Below are positions 1 through 9,062 of a stretch of 64,000 bases of DNA, piece by piece; positions within the stretch are counted from its first letter, which is position 1; every line of letters begins with the position of its first letter. Source of the DNA: Paludisphaera mucosa. GTDB taxonomy: Bacteria > Planctomycetota > Planctomycetia > Isosphaerales > Isosphaeraceae. The position numbers and the translations under genes were made by a program. The notes under the pieces were generated by a model. It saw only the letters and a list, made by a program, of their open reading frames with translations, made no database searches and had not been told where the DNA came from. The stretch covers positions 424,808-488,807 of the forward strand of contig NZ_JARRAG010000001.1 in assembly GCF_029589435.1 (NCBI RefSeq), written 5' to 3'.

Positions 1-805
1 AGTCGGGCTTCGTCCGCGTGCCGACGTTCTCGAAGTAGGTGAAGCCGTCGAGGAACTCGCCGCAGAGGAGGTCCAGGTCGCCGTCGCCGTCGAAGTCGCC
101 GAAGTTCGGCGAGGGCCAGCCGAAGACTTCCAGGGCCTTGTCGCCGATCATGATCCTGAACGGGTCGTCATATTTCGGTTTGTCGCTCTCGCCGACGTTG
201 CGTGCGACGTAGACGAGGCCGCGCAGCGGCCCGCGCGTCCACCTGCCCGAGGCGTCGTAGCCGTCGTCCCAGCCGTAGTCCGTCCAGTCGTCGGCGCCGA
301 CGACGACGTCGAGCCGGCCGTCGCCGTCGTAGTCGACGTACCGCCAGAAGTTGCCGCGGACCTTGTTGGGGTGGACGTTCGCCGGCAGGTCGAGCTTCTC
401 CCCGCGCTCCAGGCCCGACTTGAGGAAGTCGGGATGCTCCATGCCCGGCGAGAGGACCCGCGGGCGGCCGTCGACGTGGCTCACCTGGACGTTCTGCAGC
501 CCTTTGCTGATGCGCCGGCCCGGCTTGAAGACCGGCCACTTGACCTTCGAGGTCGGCCCGGTCGCGTTCTCGAAGAAGTAGACGCCGTTGTACGGCTTGT
601 CGGGGCAGTCGACGACCAGGTCGAGGTCGCCGTCGCCGTCGAAGTCCATCGGCAGCGGCCAGGCCCAGAGCCCCACGCCCAGGTCGACGACGAGGCCGGG
701 GTTGTTGAACTTGAGCCGCTCCAGGTCCTGCGCCGGGGCCGCGGTCGTCGCGAGCGCCAGGAGGATCCCCGCGGCCGACCGCAGGCGGGCCGACGTCGTT
801 CCCAT
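1..805 (-). CDS. Secreted FG-GAP/VCBS repeat protein (3' end off the window)
   Basis: The gene starts at the ATG at 805 and runs off the left edge, so 268 codons are visible. The first 25 or so residues look like a signal peptide (Arg, then a Leu/Ala core, then an Ala-x-Ala site before Gln). The rest carries repeated Asp-rich calcium-binding loops of the FG-GAP/VCBS type, such as DFDGDGDLDL, DYDGDGRLDV and again DFDGDGDLDL, spaced about 60 to 90 residues apart, as in the blades of a beta-propeller. Proteins of this kind are usually exported and bind calcium and other ligands. They are abundant in planctomycetes, but the specific role cannot be read here. Confidence 0.75.
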   Translation of the reverse strand, partial: MGTTSARLRSAAGILLALATTAAPAQDLERLKFNNPGLVVDLGVGLWAWPLPMDFDGDGDLDLVVDCPDKPYNGVYFFENATGPTSKVKWPVFKPGRRISKGLQNVQVSHVDGRPRVLSPGMEHPDFLKSGLERGEKLDLPANVHPNKVRGNFWRYVDYDGDGRLDVVVGADDWTDYGWDDGYDASGRWTRGPLRGLVYVARNVGESDKPKYDDPFRIMIGDKALEVFGWPSPNFGDFDGDGDLDLLCGEFLDGFTYFENVGTRTKPD

Positions 806-860
806 GGGTCGTCTCCGATCGGTATCGCCGCGGGACGGGCCGCCGCCGTCCCGGCCGACC

Positions 861-1154
861 TCAACCGGGCGCGAAACGTTTCCTGAGCGAGGCGAACAGC
901 CCGCCCCTCCCGGCCGATGCCGGCCCGCCATTGTAGTCGCAGAGCCGGAACAATTCCTCCAGCTTGCGGCGGAAGGCCCAGTCCGACGTCAGGCCGCACA
1001 GGCGGTCGAAATCGGTCTTGCTCATATAACCGCGAAAGCGGAGCCGGCGCGCGGCCGGGTCGAACGACAGCCGGTCGGCGTACTCCGCGGGGACCGCGAA
1101 CCCGTCCGGCAACCTCTCGAGCGCGACGAAGCGATCCACGGGACCCTCCATCAA
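861..1154 (-). CDS. Small conserved hypothetical protein, 97 aa
   Basis: A 97-codon frame lies 55 bases upstream of the FG-GAP gene on the same strand. It has the composition of a real protein, with a segment FRGYMSKTDFDRL followed by a helix-rich FRRKLEELFRL stretch. The start is either of two adjacent ATG codons at 1154/1151. There is no signal peptide or membrane segment, so it should be cytoplasmic. I do not recognise a named family. The call rests on codon-like composition, and it could share a transcript with the downstream FG-GAP gene. Confidence 0.55.
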   Translation of the reverse strand: MMEGPVDRFVALERLPDGFAVPAEYADRLSFDPAARRLRFRGYMSKTDFDRLCGLTSDWAFRRKLEELFRLCDYNGGPASAGRGGLFASLRKRFAPG

Positions 1155-1489
1155 AATCGAGGCGATCGTGGCATCCGCCCCCGGAATCGGAGACGGCGGG
1201 ACAAACCCTGGAGCGTGCGAGCGGAGACGTCGACGTGCCCGCGCGACGGCGCGTCTTACGAGCCTATCTGGATATCAGCGACCTTCGACGGACGGCCGAG
1301 CCCGGAATCGGCGCGGAAAGAAGGCGCGTCGCGTCATCCAGTTTATCGGACCCGCGCCACGGGGCCGGTTCAAGCGAAATCCGCGGGCCGGCCGGTTGCG
1401 AGCCGGTCGTTCCGGATCTATGCTCGATGGATTCGGCGTCGATGCGGCCGATGCGTGCGCAGGAGTGCGGCCGGACAGGAGGGGGCGTC

Positions 1490-2740
1490 ATGACCCGTCG
1501 GCGCGATTGGCTCAGGTCGGTGGTGGGCGGCGGCGCGGCGGCCTTCGCCGGGACGTGGGGCGTGGGTTCGTCGGCCCAGGAGCCGTCCGCGACCGGGGCG
1601 GGCGCGCGACGGACGGTCCGCCGGCCCGTCGTCCCGAACCCCGAGCGGAATGCCCTGCGGCCGGTGCTGGAGCCCTGGGAGTCCCGCCCGCCCATCGACG
1701 CCCAGGCGCAGGCTCTCCTCGAAGCGATCCGGGCCCGGCACAAGCTCCCCGGCCTCGTCGGCGCGATCGCCAAGGGCCCCGCGGTCGTCTCGATCGCCGC
1801 GACGGGCGTGCGCAAGGTCGGCGAGGACGACCCGATCCGCGTGGGCGATCAGATCCACGTCGGCTCATGCACCAAGGCGATGACGGCGACGCTCGTCGGC
1901 ACCTTGTTCGAAGAGGGGCTGCTGGGGGCGTCGAGCACGCTCGCGCAGGTCTTCCCCGAGTACGCCGACCGACTGCACCCGGATTTCCGCGAGGCGACGC
2001 TCTCGCACCTGCTGACCCATCGCGCGGGCCTCCCGCACGACGCCGCGTGGTGGGACCTGCCCGGCCGCAACCCGACCGAGAAGCGATACGCCGCGCTCGT
2101 CGACATGTGCTCCGTCGCCCCCAAAACGCGGCCCGGGCGGACCTACGCCTATTCGAACGTCGGCTACGTGCTCGCGGGGCTGATGGCCGAGCACGTCACG
2201 GGCGCGACGTGGGAAGACCTGATGCGGGCGCGGGTCTTCGAGCCGCTCTACATGTATTCCGCCGGCTTCGGGCCGCCGGGCGGCGACGACTCCTCGCGCG
2301 ACGTGCAGCCGTACGGCCACGAGATCGTGCGCGGGAGGCTGCGGGCGGTCCGCCACGACAACCCCGAGGTCATGGGCCCGGCGGGGACGGTGCACTGCTC
2401 GATCGTCGACTGGGCGAAGTTCGCCGTCGCCCACCTCCGCGGCGAGCGCGAGGGGGCCAAACTGCTGCTCCCCGCGACCTATCGCGACCTGCACACCCCG
2501 CCGCCGGGCTCGGACTACGCCGGCGGCTGGCTGGTCTTCGACCGGCCGTGGGCCGGGGGCCGGGCGCTGAACCACGCCGGGAGCAACACCATGTGGTACG
2601 CCAACGTCTGGCTCGCCCCCGCGCGAGACTTCGCCGTCCTCGTCGCCACCAACCAGGGCGGCGGCACGACCGCCAAGGCCGCCGACGAGGCCGTCGGAGC
2701 CCTGCTGGGCCGCTACGAGGCGGCCTTCGCCGGCGTTTGA
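1490..2740 (+). CDS. Tat-exported serine hydrolase of the beta-lactamase / penicillin-binding family
   Basis: The product is 416 aa. The ATG at 1490 is preceded by AGGAGGGGG, which decides the start although the frame stays open much further upstream. The N-terminus has a twin-arginine-like RRRDWLR followed by a hydrophobic Ala/Gly stretch, suggesting Tat export. The class C beta-lactamase fold motifs are visible: S126-C-T-K129 (SxxK nucleophile and base), Y221-S-N223 (YxN) and H362-A-G in place of KTG. This HxG variant is typical of esterases and peptidases of the family (Pfam beta-lactamase) rather than true antibiotic-hydrolysing enzymes. The substrate is unknown. Confidence 0.85.
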   Translation: MTRRRDWLRSVVGGGAAAFAGTWGVGSSAQEPSATGAGARRTVRRPVVPNPERNALRPVLEPWESRPPIDAQAQALLEAIRARHKLPGLVGAIAKGPAVVSIAATGVRKVGEDDPIRVGDQIHVGSCTKAMTATLVGTLFEEGLLGASSTLAQVFPEYADRLHPDFREATLSHLLTHRAGLPHDAAWWDLPGRNPTEKRYAALVDMCSVAPKTRPGRTYAYSNVGYVLAGLMAEHVTGATWEDLMRARVFEPLYMYSAGFGPPGGDDSSRDVQPYGHEIVRGRLRAVRHDNPEVMGPAGTVHCSIVDWAKFAVAHLRGEREGAKLLLPATYRDLHTPPPGSDYAGGWLVFDRPWAGGRALNHAGSNTMWYANVWLAPARDFAVLVATNQGGGTTAKAADEAVGALLGRYEAAFAGV

Positions 2741-3052
2741 AGCCCCGCCTCTCCGACGCGATCGGATTTCCTGGGCGCGGGCCGCGTCACGGCCGTCATT
2801 TCCCCGCGATCGCAATCTCTATTCCGCGATCGTGGCGCATGCTTTCTTGAAGGCGCGGCCTTGAGTAAGCCCGCTCCACTGTCATCGCGGCGCAGGCGAT
2901 TCCCCGATTTATTACGCGAAAAACGACGTACGAAGCCAAGTCCTGGGGCCGTTTTCTCTGCCTAACGGATCACGTGTAAATAGGATAAGTCGATCGGCTT
3001 CGTTGGTCTCCCGGGGCGCACGAACCCGATTTCGGACCCGATGGGGGAGGGC
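2741..3052. other. Intergenic gap between convergent genes, locally AT-rich
   Basis: About 310 bases separate the 3' ends of the serine hydrolase and the LysM gene. From about 2820 to 3010 the sequence is clearly richer in A and T than its surroundings, with a run GTGTAAATAGGATAAG near 2973. I see no open frame with good composition and no convincing T-tailed hairpin. A small RNA cannot be excluded. Confidence 0.4.
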
Positions 3053-5082
3053 TCACTCGGCGTCGTCGGGGAGGTCCAGGATCTGGCCGACGACCAGGTG
3101 GGCGGGATCGTCGACGGCGTCGCGGTTGAGGTCGAGGATCTCGCGGGCTCGCCGCGAGTCGCCCAGGCGGTCGCGGGCGATGGAGCGGAGCGTCTCGTGG
3201 GGCCGGACCTTGTGGACGGGAGCCTTGGCCCGACGGGGGGCCGGCGCGGGCTCGTCGAGCTCGTCGCGCGGCGACGTCCGGCGGCGGTCGTCGCGATCGG
3301 CCGCCCGTTCGGTCGAGGGGTCGGAGACGGGCAGGTTCAGCTCGCCCTCGGGGCGGCTGGAGCGGCGGACCGGAGTCGCGCCGGCGGGCGCGGCCGTCTT
3401 GACCGCGGGCGTCTCGGGCTGGCTCGGGTCGCGGTTGCGGGCCGAGCGGCCGCCCGGGGGGTCGATGAACGCGGGGTCCAGATCCTCGGGGGGCGGGATG
3501 CGGACGACGGCCCCGACGTACAGGTCCTCCAGCCGCTGGAACTGGTCGGCGTTGGCCTTGCCGAGCGCCCGGTAGTAGCGGCCGGAGGCGTAATGGGTCC
3601 GCGAGATCGTCCAGAAGTTCTCGCCGGGCTGCACCTTGTGCAGCACCGTGTCCATCTTGCCCTCGTCGCGCTTCGCGACCGAGGCCGCGGTCGCCGTCGC
3701 GGCCGTGGCCGCCGCGGCGGCCGCCGCCTTGGCCCCGCCGGAGACGAACCGCACGGGATCGCCGACGTCGATGCGGGCGTCGTCACGCAGCGGATCCGCC
3801 GACGAGCCGGAGCGCGGGTCGAGATCGTCGTTCAGGCCGACGTCCATGGGGTCGAGCCTGGGCTCGCCCGAGCTGTGCTTGATCGGCACCCATCCCTCGG
3901 TCGACTTGGGGGCCGCGGCCTCGGCCGCGACGGGGGCGGCCGCCGCCTCGGGGACCGACCGGGGCAGTTCGGCGGGGGCGGTCGGAGGGGCTGCGACGGG
4001 GGCTGCGACGGGGACGGGGACGGGGACCGGGACGGGCGCGGCGGCCGGATCCGCCGGAGTTCCGCCGGCCGGCGGCGTCGCGGGGGCGGGTGCGGGGGAG
4101 GAGCCCGGATCGGCGACCGGCGGCAGGCCGCCCTCCGCCGGAGTCGGCGCCGGGGCGGCGCCCGCTCCGGGATCGCTTGCGGGTGCGGGCGCCCCGACGG
4201 CGGGCGGGAGATCGGCGGCCGGTTCCGATCCGGGCGCGGCGGGCCGGCTCGCTGCAGGGCGGGTGCGGGGCCGGGGCCGGGTCGGGCGGCTCGGCGGCGG
4301 GCGTCAGGCGGCGCCAGCGCGGGGCCGCCGGGCTTCGACCCGTCGTGGGCCGGCTCCGGGGTCGGGGCGGGCGCCGGCGCGGGGGCCGGGAGGTCGTCCT
4401 CGGGCTTCAAATCGGCGCTGGCGAGCAGGAGCGAAGGATTGGGTTCGGGGGCGGGGGCCGCGCCCAGGTCGGGGAGGGCCGGGTCGGCCGCCTTGGCGTC
4501 GACCATGGCCGGCAGGTCGGGGAAGCCCTCGCCGCTCGCCTGCTTCACCCCGTCGGCCGCCGGCGCGGGGGCGTCGGCGACGGGCGTCGGGGCTGGCGCA
4601 GGGGCCTCGGCTGCCACGGCCGCGGGGGCGGTGGGGGGCGTCGCCCCGTCTTCAGGACCCTTCGCCGCGGGGGCCGCCGGATCGACCGCGGGGGCGGCGC
4701 CGGCGTCCTTCGCAGGCCGGGGGGCGGCCGCGCCCGGCCCCGGCAGCTGGACGGTCGGCGACTTGCCGGGCTTCACCGAAAGCACGCCGCAGAGCACGAG
4801 CACCGACAGGCCCGAGGCGATCGACGCGCGGGGGTACGCGCGGGCCAACCCCGCTCCGCGGGCGGCCGTCGCCGAGGCCGTGCGCAGGCCCGACGAGGCC
4901 ATCGGCCCGATCCCGCCCAGGATCTTCGCCAATCCGCCGGGCGTCGACGCGCCGTCCCCGTCCGCCTCGCTCGCGTCGTCGTCGGATTCGGCCTCGGGCT
5001 CGGAGGAGGCGTAGGCGTCGTCCGCGTCGGCGTTCAGGTGCTGGGGCTCGTCGGGGTCGGGGTAGGTTCCTGATTCGACCAT
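3053..5082 (-). CDS. Membrane-anchored Pro/Ala-rich protein with two LysM domains, frameshifted
   Basis: Reading starts at ATG 5082 inside the end of rsmH (49-base overlap), so the two are probably cotranscribed. The protein has an acidic N-terminus, one membrane segment (around ASGLSVLVLCGVLSV), a long Pro/Ala-rich linker and two C-terminal LysM domains (around LHKVQPGENFW and VHKVRPHETLRS) that would bind peptidoglycan. The frame used from 5082 becomes Arg-rich and unnatural after about 4305, while the frame ending at 3053 is natural from about 4255 down to the stop. One net single-base shift between 4255 and 4305 joins them. It is either a sequencing error in GC-rich repeats or a real lesion. 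The position after rsmH is where ftsL sits in many bacteria; this protein is not FtsL by sequence. Confidence 0.65.
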
Positions 5083-6050
5083 CGTTCGGCCACCCTTAGT
5101 TTGGCGCTGCGGGCGCGGGGATTGACGGCCGTTTCCTCGGCCGTCGCGATGACGGGTTTCTTGGTCAGGACGGTCCACCTCGGGTCGTTGCGGAACGCCC
5201 ACTTCGTCGGACGGTCTTCCAGCGAATGGAAGCTGATGATCGCGGCGCGGCCGCCGGGCGCCAGGATGTCGGGAAGCTCGGCCAGGATCGCGTCGAGGTG
5301 CTTCAGCTCGTCGTTCACCAGGATCCGGAGCGCCTGGAAGACGCGGGTCGCCGGGTCGATGGGGCCGTGCCGCAGCTTGCCCGGGATGCACCGGCGGACC
5401 AGCTCGGCGAGCTGCCCGGTGGTGGTCAGGGGCTCGGCGTCGCGGGTCTCGACGATCCGCCGGGCGATCCGGCGGCTGAACCGCTCCTCCCCGAACTCGA
5501 AGAACGCCGTGGCGAGGTCCTCGGCCGACGACTCGGCCAGCAGGTCGGCGGCGGTCGGGCCGTCGGAGGTCGGGTCGAACCGCATGTCCAGCGGCCCGTC
5601 CGAGCCGAAGCTGAAGCCGCGATGCCGCCAGGCGAGCTGGTCCGACGAGAGCCCCAGGTCCAGCAGCACGCCGTCGACCTCCCCCGCGGCGATCCCGCGC
5701 CCCGCGAGCTTCTCCCGCATCGCGCTGTAGGGCGCGTGCACGAGGGAGACGGGGAGCCCGGCGGTCGCCTTGCGGGCCAGCTCCAGCATCTCCGGGTCGC
5801 GGTCGAAGGCCACCACGCGGCCGGAGTCGCCGACCCGACGGGCCAGGGCCGCGGCGTGGCCGCCGGCTCCGGCCGTGCCGTCGACGAGGATCGACCCCTC
5901 GCGCGGGGCGAGCCAGGCGACCACCTCGTCGATCAGGACGGGGCGGTGGACGGCCCGCGGAGCCCGCTCGGGTTCGAGCCCGCCTGGATCCGGCGTCTCC
6001 TCGGGTGACACGGCCTGGACGCTCGTTTCCGTGAAAGGGCGACGAACCAC
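5034..6050 (-). CDS. rsmH: 16S rRNA (cytosine(1402)-N(4))-methyltransferase RsmH
   Basis: This 338-aa protein methylates N4 of C1402 in the decoding centre of the 30S subunit with S-adenosylmethionine. Family signatures are HRPVLIDEV (35-43), the SAM-binding DGTAGAGGH (57-65), DLGLSSDQL and near the end ISFHSLEDR. Length matches the family (about 310-340). The most upstream start is the GTG at 6050, and the first 30 residues are a poorly conserved extension. The gene is divergent from nusB and overlaps the LysM gene downstream, in the arrangement of a remnant division and cell-wall cluster without mraZ or ftsI next to it. Confidence 0.95.
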   Translation of the reverse strand: MVRRPFTETSVQAVSPEETPDPGGLEPERAPRAVHRPVLIDEVVAWLAPREGSILVDGTAGAGGHAAALARRVGDSGRVVAFDRDPEMLELARKATAGLPVSLVHAPYSAMREKLAGRGIAAGEVDGVLLDLGLSSDQLAWRHRGFSFGSDGPLDMRFDPTSDGPTAADLLAESSAEDLATAFFEFGEERFSRRIARRIVETRDAEPLTTTGQLAELVRRCIPGKLRHGPIDPATRVFQALRILVNDELKHLDAILAELPDILAPGGRAAIISFHSLEDRPTKWAFRNDPRWTVLTKKPVIATAEETAVNPRARSAKLRVAERWSNQEPTPTPTSPST

Positions 6051-6371
6051 CCCGCCGTCGAGATGGTGCGCCGGAATCTACCCGACCGCCCGTTCCTGTC
6101 AATCCCGACGCCCCGGCGGGCGCCCGGCCGGCCCGGACGATCGCTCTCCATCTTTATCGATCGTCGCGCGGCGAACGTCCCCTTGAGCCCAAGTCCGCGG
6201 CCCCCCGCCGCCGCCGCGGCCTCTGGCCTTTCCGCGGGGGGGAGCCCCGGGATATGATGACTGGGAAAGAATAAAGGGTTCGGGCGGCGCCGTCGCGAGA
6301 CGAGACTGCGGACCAGGGACGGCGAAGCCGTGCTGTTTGATCGAGGCCGAGGCGGCCGGGGCGAGTTCATC

Positions 6372-6896
6372 ATGACGCGACGTTCTCGGGGGCGCGAAGT
6401 CGCCCTCCAGGTCCTGTACCAGCTCGAGCAGAACTCGGGCGTCATGACGGCCGACGTCCGTCGCTTCATCGACCGCCGGCTGCTGGGCGACCGCGACCTG
6501 ATCGCATTCACCGTCGGCCTGATCGAGGGCGTCCAGAAGCATCAGCCGGCGATCGACGAGGCCATCAAGCAGGTCGCCGAGAACTGGCGGCTCGACCGCA
6601 TGGCCGCCATCGACCGCAACATCCTCCGCGTCGGCGCGTTCGAGATCCTGCATCGCCCCGAGGTCCCCGCCAAGGTCGCCATCAACGAGGCGCTCGAGCT
6701 GGCCAAGCGTTACAGCACCGCGCAGTCGAGCCGGTTCGTCAACGGCATCCTCGACAAGGTCCTCCAGCTCCAGCACCCCACGCCCAAACCGGCTGCGGAG
6801 GTCGAGCCGGAGCCCGAGGCCGACGTGGAGCCCGATCCGGCTCCCGCACCCGAGCCCGCCCCGTCCCCGGCCGCCGAGGAAGGCCCCGGCGCGTGA
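6372..6896 (+). CDS. nusB: Transcription antitermination protein NusB
   Basis: NusB pairs with S10 (NusE) to bind boxA RNA in rRNA antitermination complexes. The 174-aa product contains the family core RSRGREVALQVLYQLE at the start and the conserved KVAINEALELAKRYS and RFVNGILDKV blocks. The family is usually near 140 aa; here about 40 residues rich in Pro, Glu and Ala are added at the C-terminus. The ATG at 6372 gives the typical N-terminus; an in-frame ATG at 6330 is possible. A TATGAT at 6253-6258 could be its -10 box, but the -35 is poor. The stop overlaps the next gene by four bases, so the two are translationally coupled. Confidence 0.93.
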   Translation: MTRRSRGREVALQVLYQLEQNSGVMTADVRRFIDRRLLGDRDLIAFTVGLIEGVQKHQPAIDEAIKQVAENWRLDRMAAIDRNILRVGAFEILHRPEVPAKVAINEALELAKRYSTAQSSRFVNGILDKVLQLQHPTPKPAAEVEPEPEADVEPDPAPAPEPAPSPAAEEGPGA

Positions 6897-7714
6897 TCCG
6901 CCGCGACGCCGACCTGCACGTCCACACCACCCACTCCGACGGCGCCTGCTCCCCCTGCGAGGTCGTCGCCGCCGCGGCCCAGGTCGGGCTCGCGGCCCTG
7001 GCGATCACCGACCACGACACCGTCTCCGCCCTGGCGACCGCCCGCCCCGAGGCCGCCCGGCTGGGCGTCGAGCTGGTCCCCGGCGTCGAGCTGACCTGCG
7101 GCTACGAGGGCCGGGAGGTCCACCTCCTCGGCTATTTCTTCCGAGTCGACGACCCCGACCTTTTGGCCGCCGTCGACCGCCTGCGGACCGATCGCACGAC
7201 GCGGTTCGACGCGATGGTCGCGAAGCTGGAGGCCCTCGGCCTCGTCGTCGACATGCGGGCCCTCCGCCGCTGCTTCCCGCGGGCGACGCTGGGCCGTCGC
7301 CACCTGGCCGAATACCTCTTCCGGACGAAGCAGACGGCGAGCGTCCGCGACGGCTTCGACCGCTTCCTGGCCGACGGCAAGCCGGCCTGCGTCGACAAGG
7401 TCCGGCTCGACGCGTTCGAGGCCCTCGGCCTGGTCGCGAGGGCCGGCGGCGTCGTCTCGTGGGCGCACCCTCCCTACAACCTGAAGCTCGAATCGCTCCG
7501 GGCCCTCGCCGACGCCGGCCTGGCGGCGATCGAGACCGCGGGCCCCGGCGTCCAGAACCGCGTCGGCCGCCGGTTCCGCGACTGGGCCGGGATCCTCGAC
7601 CTGGTCCCCACCGCCGGCTCCGACTTCCACGCCCCCGACCGCCCCGGCCGACGCGTCGGCGCGACCGTCACCGCCGACGCCGACCTGCAACGCCTCCGCG
7701 AACGGGCCCGCTGA
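6893..7714 (+). CDS. PHP-domain phosphoesterase (nucleoside-bisphosphate phosphatase / 5'-3' exonuclease type)
   Basis: The product is 273 aa, starting at a GTG in a GTGA overlap with the nusB stop. Metal-binding PHP motifs are DLHVHTTHSDG (7-17), TDHDT (39-43), PGVELTC, a WAHP motif in the middle and GSDFHAP close to the C-terminus. This is the layout of the YciV/RNase AM family, which removes phosphate from 3',5'-nucleoside bisphosphates and trims RNA 5' ends. The reaction here is inferred from family resemblance. Coupling to nusB suggests constitutive expression. Confidence 0.85.
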   Translation: MIRRDADLHVHTTHSDGACSPCEVVAAAAQVGLAALAITDHDTVSALATARPEAARLGVELVPGVELTCGYEGREVHLLGYFFRVDDPDLLAAVDRLRTDRTTRFDAMVAKLEALGLVVDMRALRRCFPRATLGRRHLAEYLFRTKQTASVRDGFDRFLADGKPACVDKVRLDAFEALGLVARAGGVVSWAHPPYNLKLESLRALADAGLAAIETAGPGVQNRVGRRFRDWAGILDLVPTAGSDFHAPDRPGRRVGATVTADADLQRLRERAR

Positions 7715-7841
7715 CGGGCGAACCCGGGAATTGCGGAGGTCCCGGGCGCGTTTCGGCCGATGATACCGACGGCGGCTGCGGCGCGGCCTGCGTCAGGCTC
7801 GCCTGCGCACACGGAGCAAGCGGGGGCGGGGAGGAAGCGGC

Positions 7842-8930
7842 GTGCTGAGGACGCAGCCCGTAGGCGGAGGGTGGCCGAGAGCGAGGCGGCTGGCCCTGGC
7901 CGCCGCGGCGCTGGCCCTGTGCGCCCAGGCCGCAGGGCAGGGGGCGGCCCCGCCGACGGCCCCCGGCGCCGACTACGCGTCGCTGGCGACCGAGTTCGAC
8001 CCCGGGCCGGGCTCCGAGGAGCCGGAGTTCTTCGCGGGCCGGGGCGACGCGCCCGAGGCCCCCAGGATCGAGACCAGCCTGCTCGGCGCGGCGGTCGACT
8101 CGATCTTCGGCGACGCCTACGCCCCCGGCCGCTGGCACCCCCTGCCGCTGCGGACGTTCTTCTCCGAAGGCTGGAACGAGGCCTGGGCGGGGGCCCCGGC
8201 GGGGAAGAACGGGACGTCGCCCCGCCACGGCTGGCTGGGGGCTTTCCAGGGGGTCTTCTACCGCCTCTGGTTCGTCGAGTTCGGGTATGCCCACGGCGTC
8301 GACGTCCCCCGCGGGAGCCAGCGCTATACGGGCGACTACACGCTGTTCCTACCTCTGAACCGGCGGTTCGAGGTGATGATCCAGGCGCCCTTCCTCATGG
8401 CGAATGGAACGGTCGACCCCCTGCGGGGCTACGCCTCGGGCGTCGGCGACCTGCGATTCGCCCCCAAGCTGATGCTGAGCGAGAGCGAGGGCCTGTCGCA
8501 GACCCTGTCGATGCTGATCCGGGTCCCCACCGGCTCGACGACGCTCGGCGAGGGGATCGCGTCGCTCGACCCGCGCTACGAGTTCTGGTCCAACCCGTTC
8601 GGCTCGTGGGTGGTTCGGGGCGGGGGCGGACCGAGCATCCCGCTGAACCCGCACCACGCCGCCGCGACGACCACCCTCATCGGCGACGCCGCCATCGGCC
8701 GCTTCTTCCGTCCCCACGACGTCCCCTTCGGCGACCTCGTGGTCTACGCGGCGTGCAACTACAAGGTCCCGCTGCGGGGCGACGTCACCTCGACCTACGT
8801 GGGGGTCGGCCCGGGGACGCGGTTCCACGTCGGGCGGAACTATTTCCTGCTGCACTACTGGGAGTTCGCCGTCGCCGGCGCGCACCCGCAGGACTACACG
8901 GTGCAGTCGGCTCTCCTGAAGATCTTCTGA
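7842..8930 (+). CDS. Outer-membrane beta-barrel-like protein, function unknown
   Basis: The 362-aa product starts at GTG 7842 behind GGGGAGGA. Residues 1-33 form a signal peptide with an Ala/Leu core. The mature part alternates hydrophobic and polar residues with many aromatic residues and ends in Leu-Lys-Ile-Phe, a C-terminal Phe as in many outer-membrane barrels. Segments such as NRRFEVMIQAPF and SGVGDLRFAPKLML resemble the MetA-pathway/transporter-like barrels of Gram-negatives. I cannot name the substrate. It stands alone between the PHP gene and ftsY. Confidence 0.6.
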   Translation: MLRTQPVGGGWPRARRLALAAAALALCAQAAGQGAAPPTAPGADYASLATEFDPGPGSEEPEFFAGRGDAPEAPRIETSLLGAAVDSIFGDAYAPGRWHPLPLRTFFSEGWNEAWAGAPAGKNGTSPRHGWLGAFQGVFYRLWFVEFGYAHGVDVPRGSQRYTGDYTLFLPLNRRFEVMIQAPFLMANGTVDPLRGYASGVGDLRFAPKLMLSESEGLSQTLSMLIRVPTGSTTLGEGIASLDPRYEFWSNPFGSWVVRGGGGPSIPLNPHHAAATTTLIGDAAIGRFFRPHDVPFGDLVVYAACNYKVPLRGDVTSTYVGVGPGTRFHVGRNYFLLHYWEFAVAGAHPQDYTVQSALLKIF

Positions 8931-9062
8931 GCGGGGATCGGCCCCGCCCCCGACGAGGCAGGCGCGAGGCCCCCGCCGGAGGTAGAATCAAGCGTCTTGT
9001 TGGTCGGCAACTTGGAGAGACCGCGGCTCGGGCCGGTCGGGAACGGGAGACGAAGGGCGGAC

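Noticed and set aside
917-1489. N-terminal extension of the serine hydrolase
   Set aside because: The extension is Arg/Pro-rich and overlaps the minus-strand 97-aa gene; the ATG at 1490 has a strong ribosome binding site and starts a Tat signal.
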